The notes under the pieces are model-generated. The model did no database searches, had not been told where the DNA came from, and saw only the letters and a list, made by a program, of their open reading frames with translations. From Acidobacteriota bacterium (lineage in GTDB: Bacteria > Acidobacteriota > Thermoanaerobaculia > Multivoradales > JAHZIX01), in assembly GCA_034211275.1 (NCBI GenBank), contig JAXHTF010000059.1, positions 1 to 32,969 of the forward strand: 32,969 bases of DNA. Direction: 5' to 3'. Within the stretch, counting starts at the first letter, position 1, and every line of letters begins with the position of its first letter. A program made the position numbers and the translations under genes. Positions 8,011 through 16,660 of the stretch are shown here, piece after piece.

Positions 8011-8856
8011 TCAGTGCAGTGGGACACCCATGGCGACGTAGCCCACGCTCTCCGCCTTGTGCCTACCCTGGCTCTCGGCCTCTTGCAGCCGAATCTCGGC
8101 TTTCAACGGGTCGGTCTCGCGCTGCCTGGTGACCACGGCATGGGATCCGTTATAGGTTTGGCAGTGCGTCACCAGAACAGGGCGTCCTGAGCCGCAGGTG
8201 TTGCCCAGATCCACCTCCTGCCACGTGTGATTGACGTTGGTCAGCTCGCCGACCACCAGGTAGGGATCCTCGCTGTAGCGTAGAGCGTGAACACCTTTCT
8301 TGAGGACCACCACGCCCACACGTTCGCCAGCATGCCGCTGATCGTAGGTGGGCCACTCTTCCAACTTCAAGTAGAAGCCTGGAGCCCCTGAAGCAGGGTG
8401 CTCCTTCCTGATTCGCGGATGAACAGGCTGAGAGCCGTTGTAGGTCAGAACCTGTGCAAAAACCACACTGTCATCGACGGAGAATCTGGTTGGAATGGGA
8501 AGAGCCATCCAGGAGTCCGCATCAGGCTGATGAACGTCGAGAAAGCCTGCGTAGCCGATTTCCTCGTGGTCACTGTTTTGTATCCACATCGGCGCAAAAG
8601 CAATATGGCCGACCGTCTCAGCCGCGTGCCGTACCTCGGTGTCGTCGGATCGTTCCTCTTCGATCTTCACATCAAAGCTCCGCTTGCTCAGAGACCTCGC
8701 CCGCACCCCTGCCGTATCGGAACCGTTAAAGGTCTGCATTGCAGCGATGACGACCGGCCGGTCGTGACCTGAGGGCAGGGCCAGGTCCGAAATCGCGGCG
8801 GTAGTCCATTCGTGAGTTACATCGTCCGTCCGTCCGTACTTGATACCGTTGCTCAT
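8011..8856 (-). CDS. protein of three H-type-lectin-like repeats
   Basis: This 281-aa protein is built almost only of three repeats of about 85-95 residues. Each has an entry tryptophan/valine strand, a block like VVIAAMQTFNGSD / VVFAQVLTYNGSQ / VLVTHCQTYNGSH, a strand with R.R, then V(K/R)(I/L)(E/Q)E followed by a closing AETVGHIA / GERVGVVV / AESVGYVA. The pattern resembles H-type lectin domains, which bind glycans as small beta-sandwiches. The family name is inference; the internal repetition is direct. No signal peptide is seen. A strong AGGAGG ribosome site precedes the ATG. The same repeat makes up the C-terminus of the protease at 13560. Confidence 0.75.
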   Translation of the reverse strand: MSNGIKYGRTDDVTHEWTTAAISDLALPSGHDRPVVIAAMQTFNGSDTAGVRARSLSKRSFDVKIEEERSDDTEVRHAAETVGHIAFAPMWIQNSDHEEIGYAGFLDVHQPDADSWMALPIPTRFSVDDSVVFAQVLTYNGSQPVHPRIRKEHPASGAPGFYLKLEEWPTYDQRHAGERVGVVVLKKGVHALRYSEDPYLVVGELTNVNHTWQEVDLGNTCGSGRPVLVTHCQTYNGSHAVVTRQRETDPLKAEIRLQEAESQGRHKAESVGYVAMGVPLH

Positions 8857-9078
8857 TGCATTCCTCCTGCCTTGTCTTGATTGGTACGATGACTTCTCAT
8901 CGTCTTCTTCACAAAGAATTGCCCTTCTGAGTTCGGGTCACTGCGGGCTTCGCAGCGCGCCCATCGGGCGATTCGAAATCCGAGGCGACCATGCGCCCCG
9001 AGTCACACAATCGAGGAGAACAGTTGGCGGGAGGGTGGGTCCTGAACCGAACCTGAACGAACTGTGAACGCCGGGCAG

Positions 9079-12000
9079 CTAGAGGGACACCGCGAACCCG
9101 AGGCGGCGCCACGCGCGCCTCGACTCGCTCTCGAGCTCCTTCGCCCGTGCGCTGTCCTCCGGCCGCCCTCGACGGGCGAGCATCCAGGCTCGCCAGCGGA
9201 GGACCGCGGGACCTTCGAGGAGGTTCGGCATCGCCTCGCACTCCTCTTCTGCGCGGTCGAAGTGGCCTGCGGCCACGTCCCAGCGGCGGGCGCAAGCGGC
9301 CGAGATCCCGGCGATGCGGGCGAATGAGACGCTGCTCCAGAGCGGCACGACGGCGCCGGTGTGGGCTCGGCCGTGGAGAACGAGGGGATGCAGCGCCGCC
9401 GCTCCATCGATCTCTCCGAGGAGCGCCAGGCTCTCGACGGCGGCGAGGAGCAGGTGCCAAGAGCCAGCCCGCGCCGGGCGGCCGAGCTCGGGCAGGAGGT
9501 GATCGTGAGCCGTCAAGACGTCGAGGGCGGCGCGATCCCCTCGCTGGGCCAGCAGCAGGATCTGAACCGCCAGCGCGATGCCCTTGCCTGCCCAGTCGGG
9601 CTCGTCGGCCCGGGCTTCTCGGAGGCGGGTTTCCGCCTCGGCATCGTCTCCCCGCCACCAGGCTGCTCGTGCGAGCTCGACGAGGCTCAGGGCCGGGGCC
9701 CACGGGATCCCCGCTCCGCGTGCGGATTCCAAACGACGCCTCGCCCCGCCGACGAACGGCTCCAGCTCCCCGGACTCGAGCAGCCGCCGATGGGCCCGGG
9801 TGTGGTCGAGGAGGAGGCTAACCCCCACCTGGCCGACGCGCTCGGCCATCCGCTCGACCTCCGGCTCCCAGACCTGCATCTCGTCCAGCCTTCCGAGACA
9901 GAACAACGCCATGGGAACCAACCCCAGGGCAGGAACGAAGTCCCAGAGATGCTCGGTCCCGCGCAGGAGCTCGACGCTCCGCCGCCCCAGGGTGAGCTGC
10001 CTTTCTACGCGCATTTGATGGAGGTCGGACATGGCCCGATGGAAGGACGCGACGCCCAGCAGCTCGGGCTCGCCCAGCCGCCGGGCGACCGAGTCGGCCT
10101 CGTCGAGGATCGGCTCTCCCTCGTCGAAGCGCCCGGCCTCGCTGTGCCCCAGGCCCGCGATGCACAGCATGTGGACTCGTTCGGCACTGGGCTCCGGCCC
10201 CACGAGGGCGAGCCCCCTCTCCCCCAAGGCCGTGGCCTCGTCCCACCGTGCCTGCCAGAGGGCCACGATGGCCATCCCCTTGCAAGTATGGGTCAGGGAT
10301 TCCGCGTCTCCGAGCTCCTCGAAGAGGGGGATCGCTTGCCACCAGTCCCGGAGGGCCTCCTCCCAGCGCAGCAGACTGCGAAGGGCCGAGCCCCGCAGGA
10401 AGAGAACCCGAGCCCGCGTCGGGCGGTCCCCGTCCGCAACCCGTGGCAGCGCCCGGTCGAGGAATCGAAGAGCGTCCTCGGAAGCCGTCCCCTCGAGCGC
10501 CCGCTCCGCGGCGAGGATCAAGTACCGGACGGCCTTGTCGGAACGGGCAGAGTTGCCGGCGGCCTCGAGATGGGAGACGACCTCCCCGGCCCGCGACTCG
10601 ACGTCCGGGTACAACGCCTCCATTGCCTCGACGACCCGCAGGTGCATCGTGCGCTGCCGCACGAGGGAGAGCTGCGAGAGGAGGGAGTGGCGGATCAGAT
10701 CGTGGGCGAATTCGTAGCGGAGCTCGGGGCCTGCGGTCCTGGGGACGATCAGGCCGGCGGCCTCCGCCTCGTCCACCCCCGCGGCGAGGTCCTCCTGGTG
10801 GTCCAGATCCGTCAAGAAGCAGGCCACCTGCGGATCGAAGGTCCGGCCCGCAATGGATGCCGCCGTCAGAAACTCCCGGGTCGACTCTCTCAGTCGGCCG
10901 ACTCGCTGCAGGATCACGACCCGGACGCTCTCCGGGACCTCGACCCGCGACCCTGGGAGCCTGCCCCAACGCTCCGCGGCGGAGTGCTCGCCGCCGCCCT
11001 GAAGGATGACGTGCCGATAGAGCTCCTCGACGAAAAACGGATAACCCTCCGTCGTCCGCTCGAAGAAGTCGACGGCCTCGTCCGGCGGCTGCGTCCCGGA
11101 GAGTCCCTCGAGGAGCTCCGCCATCTCCTGCCTCGAAAGAGGGCCGAGGGGCAGTTGCCGACCGATTCGCTGACGCAGCAGCTCGGCCAAGACCCGGCGG
11201 AACGGCGCCTCCCGACCGAGCTCCGCATCCCGGAAGGTGCCCAGGATCAAGACCTTCAGCCGAGCAACCTCCCACGCCAGGTGGCGCAGGAGACGGCAGG
11301 TCGCCTCGTCGGCCCACTGCAGGTCGTCCAGCAGCAAACACAGCGGGCTCGTCTCGCTGCACCGCTCGAGGAATTCGAGGAAGGCGTTGAACAGGTACCG
11401 CCGCTGCTGCTCCGGGGGGAGCTCCGCGGGGGCCGGGAGATCCGGGAACTCGGTTCGCAGGCTCGGGACCATGCGGGCTATCGAAGCGGCGGACTCCTCC
11501 CCGAGCATGGCCCGGAAGGTAGCCCGAGGGACGATTCGGGACGCCCGCTCCACCGCCTCGACGAAGGGAAGTAGCGGAAGAGGCTCTACATCCTCGGAAC
11601 AGCGTCCTACCAAGGCGAGGAAGTGCCGGTTCGTGGCCGTCTGCAAGACCTCTTCGGCCAAACGCGTCTTGCCGATCCCCGGTTCCCCGGCGAGAAAGAG
11701 CACCCCGCCCCGCCCGTCCTCGGCCTGGTCGAGCGCTGCCAGCAGCTCGCCTATCTCGGATTCCCGGCCGATGAACGGCGAACGCCGGCCGGCCGCTCCG
11801 TCTCCGCCTCCCCCTCCGCCGGAAGCTCGCCGGCGGGGCGCTACCAGCAGGCGGTAGCCCCGCCGAGGCACCGTTTCGATGACCTCCGGCGAGCGGAAAT
11901 CGTCCCCGAACGCCCGACGAAGCTGGGCGATCGCCTGGGTGACGATCTCCTCCCCCACCCAAACCCCCTTCCACACCTCGTCCATCAGCTCCTGTCGAGA

Positions 12001-12234
12001 GCACACCTCCCGAGGACGACGGGCGAGCGCCAGCAGCACCTCCATCGACTTCGGCTTCACCCGCACTCTTCCCTCCGGCCCCTGGATCTCTCCCGACTCC
12101 GGCCACACCGCGTGCGGCCCGAAGGTCAGCTCTCCTCTAGGGTCCGGCTGGTTCAAAACACGCCGGCAACCGGAGCTCCGAAGGGGATCATCGTTGCCCT
12201 TTCTATACTTCTCCCAAAGACCATAACGCCACAA
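9079..12234 (-). CDS. winged-helix / AAA ATPase / TPR transcriptional regulator
   Basis: This is a very large regulator of about 1051 aa. Residues 36-132 form an OmpR/CadC-type winged helix (FGPHAVW..., KSMEVLLALARRP, VTQAIAQLRRAFGDD, IETVPRRGYRLL). A glycine-rich linker follows, then an ATPase with Walker A GEPGIGKT at 183-190 and Walker B CLLLDDLQWADE near 299-310. The remaining 650 residues are helical TPR-like repeats. Such signal-integrating ATPase regulators (MalT/AfsR-like logic) bind DNA through the winged helix and respond to ligand through the repeats. The first in-frame start is a TTG at 12232-12234; a later TTG (LNQPDPRG) about 26 codons on is equally possible. Its target may include the neighbouring lectin genes, but this is not shown. 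Confidence 0.88.
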   Translation of the reverse strand: MWRYGLWEKYRKGNDDPLRSSGCRRVLNQPDPRGELTFGPHAVWPESGEIQGPEGRVRVKPKSMEVLLALARRPREVCSRQELMDEVWKGVWVGEEIVTQAIAQLRRAFGDDFRSPEVIETVPRRGYRLLVAPRRRASGGGGGGDGAAGRRSPFIGRESEIGELLAALDQAEDGRGGVLFLAGEPGIGKTRLAEEVLQTATNRHFLALVGRCSEDVEPLPLLPFVEAVERASRIVPRATFRAMLGEESAASIARMVPSLRTEFPDLPAPAELPPEQQRRYLFNAFLEFLERCSETSPLCLLLDDLQWADEATCRLLRHLAWEVARLKVLILGTFRDAELGREAPFRRVLAELLRQRIGRQLPLGPLSRQEMAELLEGLSGTQPPDEAVDFFERTTEGYPFFVEELYRHVILQGGGEHSAAERWGRLPGSRVEVPESVRVVILQRVGRLRESTREFLTAASIAGRTFDPQVACFLTDLDHQEDLAAGVDEAEAAGLIVPRTAGPELRYEFAHDLIRHSLLSQLSLVRQRTMHLRVVEAMEALYPDVESRAGEVVSHLEAAGNSARSDKAVRYLILAAERALEGTASEDALRFLDRALPRVADGDRPTRARVLFLRGSALRSLLRWEEALRDWWQAIPLFEELGDAESLTHTCKGMAIVALWQARWDEATALGERGLALVGPEPSAERVHMLCIAGLGHSEAGRFDEGEPILDEADSVARRLGEPELLGVASFHRAMSDLHQMRVERQLTLGRRSVELLRGTEHLWDFVPALGLVPMALFCLGRLDEMQVWEPEVERMAERVGQVGVSLLLDHTRAHRRLLESGELEPFVGGARRRLESARGAGIPWAPALSLVELARAAWWRGDDAEAETRLREARADEPDWAGKGIALAVQILLLAQRGDRAALDVLTAHDHLLPELGRPARAGSWHLLLAAVESLALLGEIDGAAALHPLVLHGRAHTGAVVPLWSSVSFARIAGISAACARRWDVAAGHFDRAEEECEAMPNLLEGPAVLRWRAWMLARRGRPEDSARAKELESESRRAWRRLGFAVSL

Positions 12235-12483
12235 CGGGTTTCCCGACCATTCTCACACACTTGAGAAATGAGTTTGAAAAGCAAACTTTTCCAACTCGAA
12301 GGCGTGCCTAGGATCTGCCGGGGAAGCAGAGGCGGGCTCGACGCTCTTGAGGCATCTGGAGAAGCTCTTAGAAACGGCGTACTGGGGAACTGGGGGAACC
12401 GGAGTGATTCGCTAAAAGACACCGTGCTTCGGGCTGGGAGCTGGATCCCACTCTCCGATCCGGGAAACTCCCCCGCAGGCTTC

Positions 12484-13203
12484 TCAGTAGATCCCCGGGA
12501 TCAACCGATAGCGCACGCGTCGCGCATAGTCTCGATAGCCGGGCAGCTCTTCCTGCAACGTCCGGTCTTCCAGCACGGTCCGAATCACCGTGATGATCAA
12601 TGCCACCGCTGCAGGAACCAATGCCCAGACCGAGCTCAAAGCCAGAACAATTCCGAAGAGTGGAGGAATGTTTCCGGCATACCCCGGATGCCGCACATAC
12701 CGGTAGGGGCCCGTGTCGCACACCGTATGACCTCGCTCGGTCTGAATGCGCACCATGCTGGAGAAGAACCGGTTCTCTGCCAAGGCCCAGGAAGCGAAAG
12801 CGTATCCGAACGCGATCAGCAGGAAGCCCACCCCGAGGGCCCAGAGCGGAAATTCGGGAGACCATCCATAGCGGTGGTCCAGCCCCGCGACGATGACCAT
12901 CGGAAAGACGAGACTCACCGCCATCAGCGGGGCCAGCACTTTGTCCCAAGCCTTTGCGTTCTGGACAGTCTCAACATTCTGCCGTTCCGCCATCAACCCG
13001 GGATGGCGCCGTTCCGCCCACACCCGTCCCCCGACCCCAGCGGCAACGATCAGCAGAGCGTAGAGCCACCCCTGCCACCAACCGAGGTCCCCTCCGCACA
13101 AAAATAGGACCAGCGGGATCAGGAGATAGGCAACCACCAAGCGCATCCACTGGCGAGGGGATGCTTTTTGATCTGCCTGTTCAGGAAGCGTTCCTTTTTT
13201 CAT
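12484..13203 (-). CDS. isoprenylcysteine carboxyl methyltransferase-like membrane methyltransferase
   Basis: This 239-aa integral membrane protein has about five hydrophobic segments. The C-terminal signature is GPYRYVRHPGYAGNIPPLFG near residues 167-186, followed by LEDRTLQEELPGYRDYARRVRYRLIPGIY. This is the SAM-binding end of the ICMT/PEMT superfamily. Bacterial members methylate small hydrophobic or lipid substrates that are mostly unknown. The ATG has no obvious ribosome site. It is divergent from the protease gene at 13560 and separated from it by 356 bp that hold a short inverted-repeat element, an 18-bp repeat array and the protease promoter. Confidence 0.88.
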   Translation of the reverse strand: MKKGTLPEQADQKASPRQWMRLVVAYLLIPLVLFLCGGDLGWWQGWLYALLIVAAGVGGRVWAERRHPGLMAERQNVETVQNAKAWDKVLAPLMAVSLVFPMVIVAGLDHRYGWSPEFPLWALGVGFLLIAFGYAFASWALAENRFFSSMVRIQTERGHTVCDTGPYRYVRHPGYAGNIPPLFGIVLALSSVWALVPAAVALIITVIRTVLEDRTLQEELPGYRDYARRVRYRLIPGIY

Positions 13204-13245
13204 GTCCGTTGCGAGAGTGAAGCGGGTTTGAGTGGATGCCTCACC

Positions 13246-13322
13246 CTAGGAGCTGGCTGAAAAGGTCAGCCGCAAGCGAGAGCCGCTCGGAGCGCGGCGC
13301 GGATTTTTCAGCAAGCTCCTAG
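13246..13322. repeat. 77-bp element with 18-bp terminal inverted repeats (MITE-like)
   Basis: CTAGGAGCTGGCTGAAAA at 13246-13263 and TTTTCAGCAAGCTCCTAG at 13305-13322 are reverse complements with one mismatch. Such long, nearly perfect ends around a tiny core are typical of a miniature transposon, with CTAG possibly from the target. A terminator for the convergent reading is a weaker option, since the T-run lies inside the arm. Confidence 0.6.
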
Positions 13323-13362
13323 ATTGTAACGACTCCCGCTCCCCTCTGCCTCGAGCAGCCCG

Positions 13363-13470
13363 GTCACCGGTGATTTGCCAGTCACCGGTGATTTGCCAGT
13401 CACCGGTGATTTGACAGTCACCGGTGATTTGCCGGTCATCGGTGATTTGCCCATCACCGGTGATTTGACA
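13363..13470. repeat. six tandem 18-bp repeats with a TCACCGGTGA palindrome
   Basis: Six head-to-tail units of GTCACCGGTGATTTGMCA start at 13363, 13381, 13399, 13417, 13435 and 13453. The fifth unit has CATCGG in place of CACCGG, and the sixth begins with A. Each holds the palindrome TCACCGGTGA. The period of 18 bp is nearly two helical turns, so the palindromes lie on roughly the same DNA face. The last unit supplies the -35 box of the protease promoter. This looks like a multi-site operator or activator array. Confidence 0.85.
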
Positions 13471-13492
13471 GGGCTGCACGACCGCCTATAAT
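13465..13492 (+). promoter_or_regulatory. sigma70-type promoter of the secreted protease
   Basis: TTGACA at 13465-13470 and TATAAT at 13487-13492 are separated by 16 bp; both hexamers are perfect consensus. The expected transcript starts near 13499, giving a leader of about 60 nt before the ATG at 13560. The -35 box is the end of the sixth 18-bp repeat. Confidence 0.75.
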
Positions 13493-13559
13493 TCAACACA
13501 TGCTAATTATGGCATATCTACATCATTCCTATGAAATTCCCTAAGAAGAGGAGAACCCC

Positions 13560-15596
13560 ATGTCCGCATCCATCCTGTTGATCATTATCCTCGCGGGGCT
13601 CGTCGCGCCTCCAGAAGCGCTCGCGGCGACCCCGGCACCGAGCATCGAAGCAGCCACGCCGGCCTGGGCCGCCCAAACCGAGGGCCCGGTCCGGGTCGGC
13701 GACGTGATCCTGTCCCGCTTCGAGTCCCCCGCCTTCGAGGGAACGGCCCCCGAAGCGCTGCCCCAGCGGGTCTGGCGCGAGGTCATCAGCCTGCCGGAGG
13801 CGAGCTACATCGCCCCGCACTTCTCTCGATTCGTCCTGCCCCCGGGAGCGGAGCTCGTGGTGCGCTCCCCGGACGGCTCCCGGTCGTGGACCTACACCGG
13901 CTTCGGCAAGACCGACCGTCCCCTGCCCGAGGGATTCTGGGGCATCCACGTCCCGGGGGACACCGCCATCGTGGAGCTCCACTCCCGGGCACCCCTGGAG
14001 CGAGGAGCCGTGGTGGTGGACAGCTTCGCCCACGGCTTTACGAAGGGATTCGACAAGGGCTTCCCGCAGGGTCCGGGAACCGAATCGGTCTGCGGTTTGG
14101 ACGACTCGCGGGAAGCGAAGTGCTTCCAGAGCTCCAATCCCACCATCTACAACGAATCGCGGGCCGTGGCACGCCTGCTCATCAACGGCGTCTCCCTGTG
14201 CACCGGCTGGCTGGTGGGTAATCAAGGGCACTTGATGACCAACAACCACTGCATCGACTCGTCGTCGGACGCCCTCAATACCGATTACGAGTTCATGGCC
14301 GAGGGAGGAAATTGCTCCACGAACTGCCGGAGCACCCTGGCCTGCCCCGGAACGGTCGAGGCCACCAGCGCGACGCTGATCCAGACCGACGTCAACCTCG
14401 ACTACACCCTGGTGCTCCTGCCCTCCAACGTCACCGGCACCTACGGGTTCATGCAGATGCGCCAGGCCGGGGCCGATCTGGAGGAGCGCATCTACCTACC
14501 GGGACATCCCGCGGGCTGGGGCAAGCAGATCGCCGCAGACTCGACCCACACCCAGAATCCCAGCGGATTCTGCGAGGTCGACAGCCTCTCCGAGCCGGCC
14601 TGCGTCGGCGGATCCGTCGCCGAGGTCGGCTATTACTGCGACACCCGGGGCGGCAGCTCCGGCTCGCCGGTGCTCGCCACGGCTGACCACTGTGTCGTGG
14701 CCCTTCATCACTGCCGCGGTAGCGCCGCTTGCACAAGCTCCGGCGCCGACCCCAACCGCGGCGTGCCGGTCGAGAACATCATCGCCGACCTGGGCACAAA
14801 CCTGCCGGTGAACGCCCTCTGCGGCGCTGGCGGCCGGCAGCTCGGTGCCGTGACCATCGACGAGCAGATCCGGACCGTCCCGCTGACCGGCTTCTCCAAT
14901 CCCAGGGTGGTGATGGGGCCGCCCTCTTTCAACGGTTCCCAGGCGAGCACGATCCGGGTGCGCAACGTCACCTCCTCGAGCTTCGACCACAACCTCCAGG
15001 AGTGGGACTACCTCGACGGCGGCCACGTCAACGAGAGCATCGGCTACCTGGCGCTCGACGCGGGCAACTCCAGCCTCGGCAGCCTGGCGGTGGAGGCCCG
15101 GTCGGTGAGCATCAACCACAACTGGACCAGCGTGAGCTTCACCCAGTCCTTCAGCAGCGCCCCGGTAGTCTTGGCGCAGGTGGCCACCTTCAACGGCTCC
15201 CAGGCGGTGGTCACCCGGGTGCGCAACGTCACGGCGTCCGGGTTCGACATCCGGCTCCAGGAGGAGGAGGGCAACGACGGGACTCACGCCTCCGAGACCG
15301 TGCACTGGATCGCCGTTGAGCAGGGGTCGGCCACGGTCGGCGGCAACACCTTCGTGGTCGCCACCCGCAGCAACGTAGACCATGGCTTCGCCTCGATCAG
15401 CTTCGGCCAGAGCCTGTCGAGCCCGGTCTTCCTCGCCGCGATGCAGACCTTCAACGGCAGCGACCCGGCGGCACTACGCCACCGGAATCTGACCACCACC
15501 GGCGTCGAGGTCAAGGTGGAAGAGGAGGAGTCCCTCGACAGCGAGGTGACTCACTTCAACTCGGAGGTCGTCGGGTACATCGCCATCAGCAACTGA
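13560..15596 (+). CDS. secreted trypsin-like serine protease with three lectin-like repeats
   Basis: This 678-aa protein has a signal peptide (residues 1-23, ...ALAA). A trypsin-fold domain of the lysyl-endopeptidase type spans about residues 170-420. The catalytic triad is His230 (MTNNHC), Asp281 (DYTLVLL) and Ser367 (GGSSGSP), with many cysteines for disulfides (C178, C188, C214, C231, C252, C256 and others). The region 24-170 is probably a propeptide. From 437 to the end come three repeats of about 75-85 residues (SFNGSQ, TFNGSQ, TFNGSD; NLQEW, RLQEEE, KVEEEE; closing SIGYLAL, VHWIAV, VVGYIAI). They match the repeats of the 8011-8856 protein and probably bind glycans. A GAGGAG ribosome site lies before the ATG. 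This is the only large plus-strand gene here. Confidence 0.9.
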   Translation: MSASILLIIILAGLVAPPEALAATPAPSIEAATPAWAAQTEGPVRVGDVILSRFESPAFEGTAPEALPQRVWREVISLPEASYIAPHFSRFVLPPGAELVVRSPDGSRSWTYTGFGKTDRPLPEGFWGIHVPGDTAIVELHSRAPLERGAVVVDSFAHGFTKGFDKGFPQGPGTESVCGLDDSREAKCFQSSNPTIYNESRAVARLLINGVSLCTGWLVGNQGHLMTNNHCIDSSSDALNTDYEFMAEGGNCSTNCRSTLACPGTVEATSATLIQTDVNLDYTLVLLPSNVTGTYGFMQMRQAGADLEERIYLPGHPAGWGKQIAADSTHTQNPSGFCEVDSLSEPACVGGSVAEVGYYCDTRGGSSGSPVLATADHCVVALHHCRGSAACTSSGADPNRGVPVENIIADLGTNLPVNALCGAGGRQLGAVTIDEQIRTVPLTGFSNPRVVMGPPSFNGSQASTIRVRNVTSSSFDHNLQEWDYLDGGHVNESIGYLALDAGNSSLGSLAVEARSVSINHNWTSVSFTQSFSSAPVVLAQVATFNGSQAVVTRVRNVTASGFDIRLQEEEGNDGTHASETVHWIAVEQGSATVGGNTFVVATRSNVDHGFASISFGQSLSSPVFLAAMQTFNGSDPAALRHRNLTTTGVEVKVEEEESLDSEVTHFNSEVVGYIAISN

Positions 15597-15718
15597 GCGC
15601 CCTCCCCGGCCCTCCGGACACGGCCGGTCGCGGGTCGACTCGGACCTGTGGCCGTGCCGATCCTCTTCCGGAAGACCCCGTCACCGCTGGGGCTGAGCCA
15701 GCTGAAAGCCAAAGCGGC

Positions 15719-15750
15719 GCCCGCCCTCGATCACCCGACCGGGGGCGGGC
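15719..15750 (+). terminator. possible terminator stem
   Basis: GCCCGCCC at 15719-15726 pairs with GGGCGGGC at 15743-15750, followed by CTTCCCCCTT. It lies about 120 bp after the protease stop, between convergent genes. The T-run is poor, so it is only a candidate. Confidence 0.35.
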
Positions 15751-15820
15751 CTTCCCCCTTCGGCCCGCTCGACGGGATTCCCGACCCTTCTCACGCACTG
15801 GAACAAGCCCTTCGAAACAC

Positions 15821-16660
15821 CTACTTCAACGTGATCCTGAGATTGGCTTCGACGGTGCCGTCTGAGAGCTCCAACACCACGAAGGTCCCGAAGAACTCCT
15901 TGCCCTTCTCCCCCTTGAGAGTCCAGAACTGAACCGAGGCCTCTTCACCCACCACCTGGTCGGTGAGCTTCCAGCCTGCCTGCTTCATCTGCTCACCATA
16001 GTGCTCGATCAGCTCGGGCACTGACAGGGCTGATTCGAGGACCGTCGCCCGGTAGTGAGAGTCCCCGGGTTTTCTCCAGCTGCTTGTACCCCCACCTCCA
16101 CCACCCCATTTCCTCGCCCCGCCTGGGGCCACCAGAGTCGGGAAGATGTCAGCGCCTGAATGATTGTGGAGCCCAAGGTACGGGTGCAACAGGCACGGAG
16201 ACTTTTTCCACGCCTTCCGGTATCCCAGGCTTGCCAAGCTAGCACCCGAGCCCGCTGGTTCGACCCAAAGGTTCAAGGCCTCTCGTTCCTCGCGGCACAA
16301 CGAGGCGTTGTAGATCTCTTGGTGGACGAAACCGTAGATCTTGCCCGCGGTGACCACCCAACCTTGAGATTCGAGAGACTTGACCAGAGCCGTCCGAGCC
16401 TCCTCGAGACTCGCCTCCAACCTGACGATGATTCGGGACCGATCCGGCCACTCTGCGCTCCCCACCAACCGGCTCGCTTCAGGAAGCTCCATCTCAAGCC
16501 CCTCCGGCAGCCCACCCCGATGGATGACCGGGACACCGCGACTGTCGCTGAGAAGTGCCAGCAGAAGCTCATCCGCGTTCGCTTCGGAGCCCTCCCCCAG
16601 GACCACCGTCGGCCCAACCAAGGCAAGAACACAGGTTGCTACCAGAATCATTTTTCTCAT
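15821..16660 (-). CDS. secreted protein of unknown function
   Basis: This 279-aa protein begins with a signal peptide (residues 1-22, ALVGPTVVLGEG). It then has two similar-looking modules of a helix plus QGW/AGW: SLEEARTALVKSLESQGWVV near 84-103, and VPELIEHYGEQMKQAGWKL near 217-235 followed by strands (FWTLKGEKG, FGTFVVLELSDG). A glycine-rich loop (GGGGGGTSS) separates them. No family was recognised. Its ATG overlaps the TGA of the upstream thiopurine methyltransferase as ATGA, and an AAAGGA ribosome site lies within that gene, so the two are translationally coupled. Confidence 0.75.
   Translation of the reverse strand: MRKMILVATCVLALVGPTVVLGEGSEANADELLLALLSDSRGVPVIHRGGLPEGLEMELPEASRLVGSAEWPDRSRIIVRLEASLEEARTALVKSLESQGWVVTAGKIYGFVHQEIYNASLCREEREALNLWVEPAGSGASLASLGYRKAWKKSPCLLHPYLGLHNHSGADIFPTLVAPGGARKWGGGGGGTSSWRKPGDSHYRATVLESALSVPELIEHYGEQMKQAGWKLTDQVVGEEASVQFWTLKGEKGKEFFGTFVVLELSDGTVEANLRITLK

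Noticed and set aside
9361-11574. A 737-codon open frame on the plus strand
   Set aside because: It runs antisense to the ATPase/TPR regulator, is rich in Arg/Pro/Gly from high-GC frames, has no recognisable domain, and is the kind of shadow expected there.
13363-13470. CRISPR array
   Set aside because: The units are directly abutting with no unique spacers, only 18 bp long, and no cas genes are present.
13246-13479. A reading frame giving a repetitive peptide (QITGDW units)
   Set aside because: It is a by-product of the 18-bp tandem repeats being a multiple of three; a promoter in the same place explains the repeats better.
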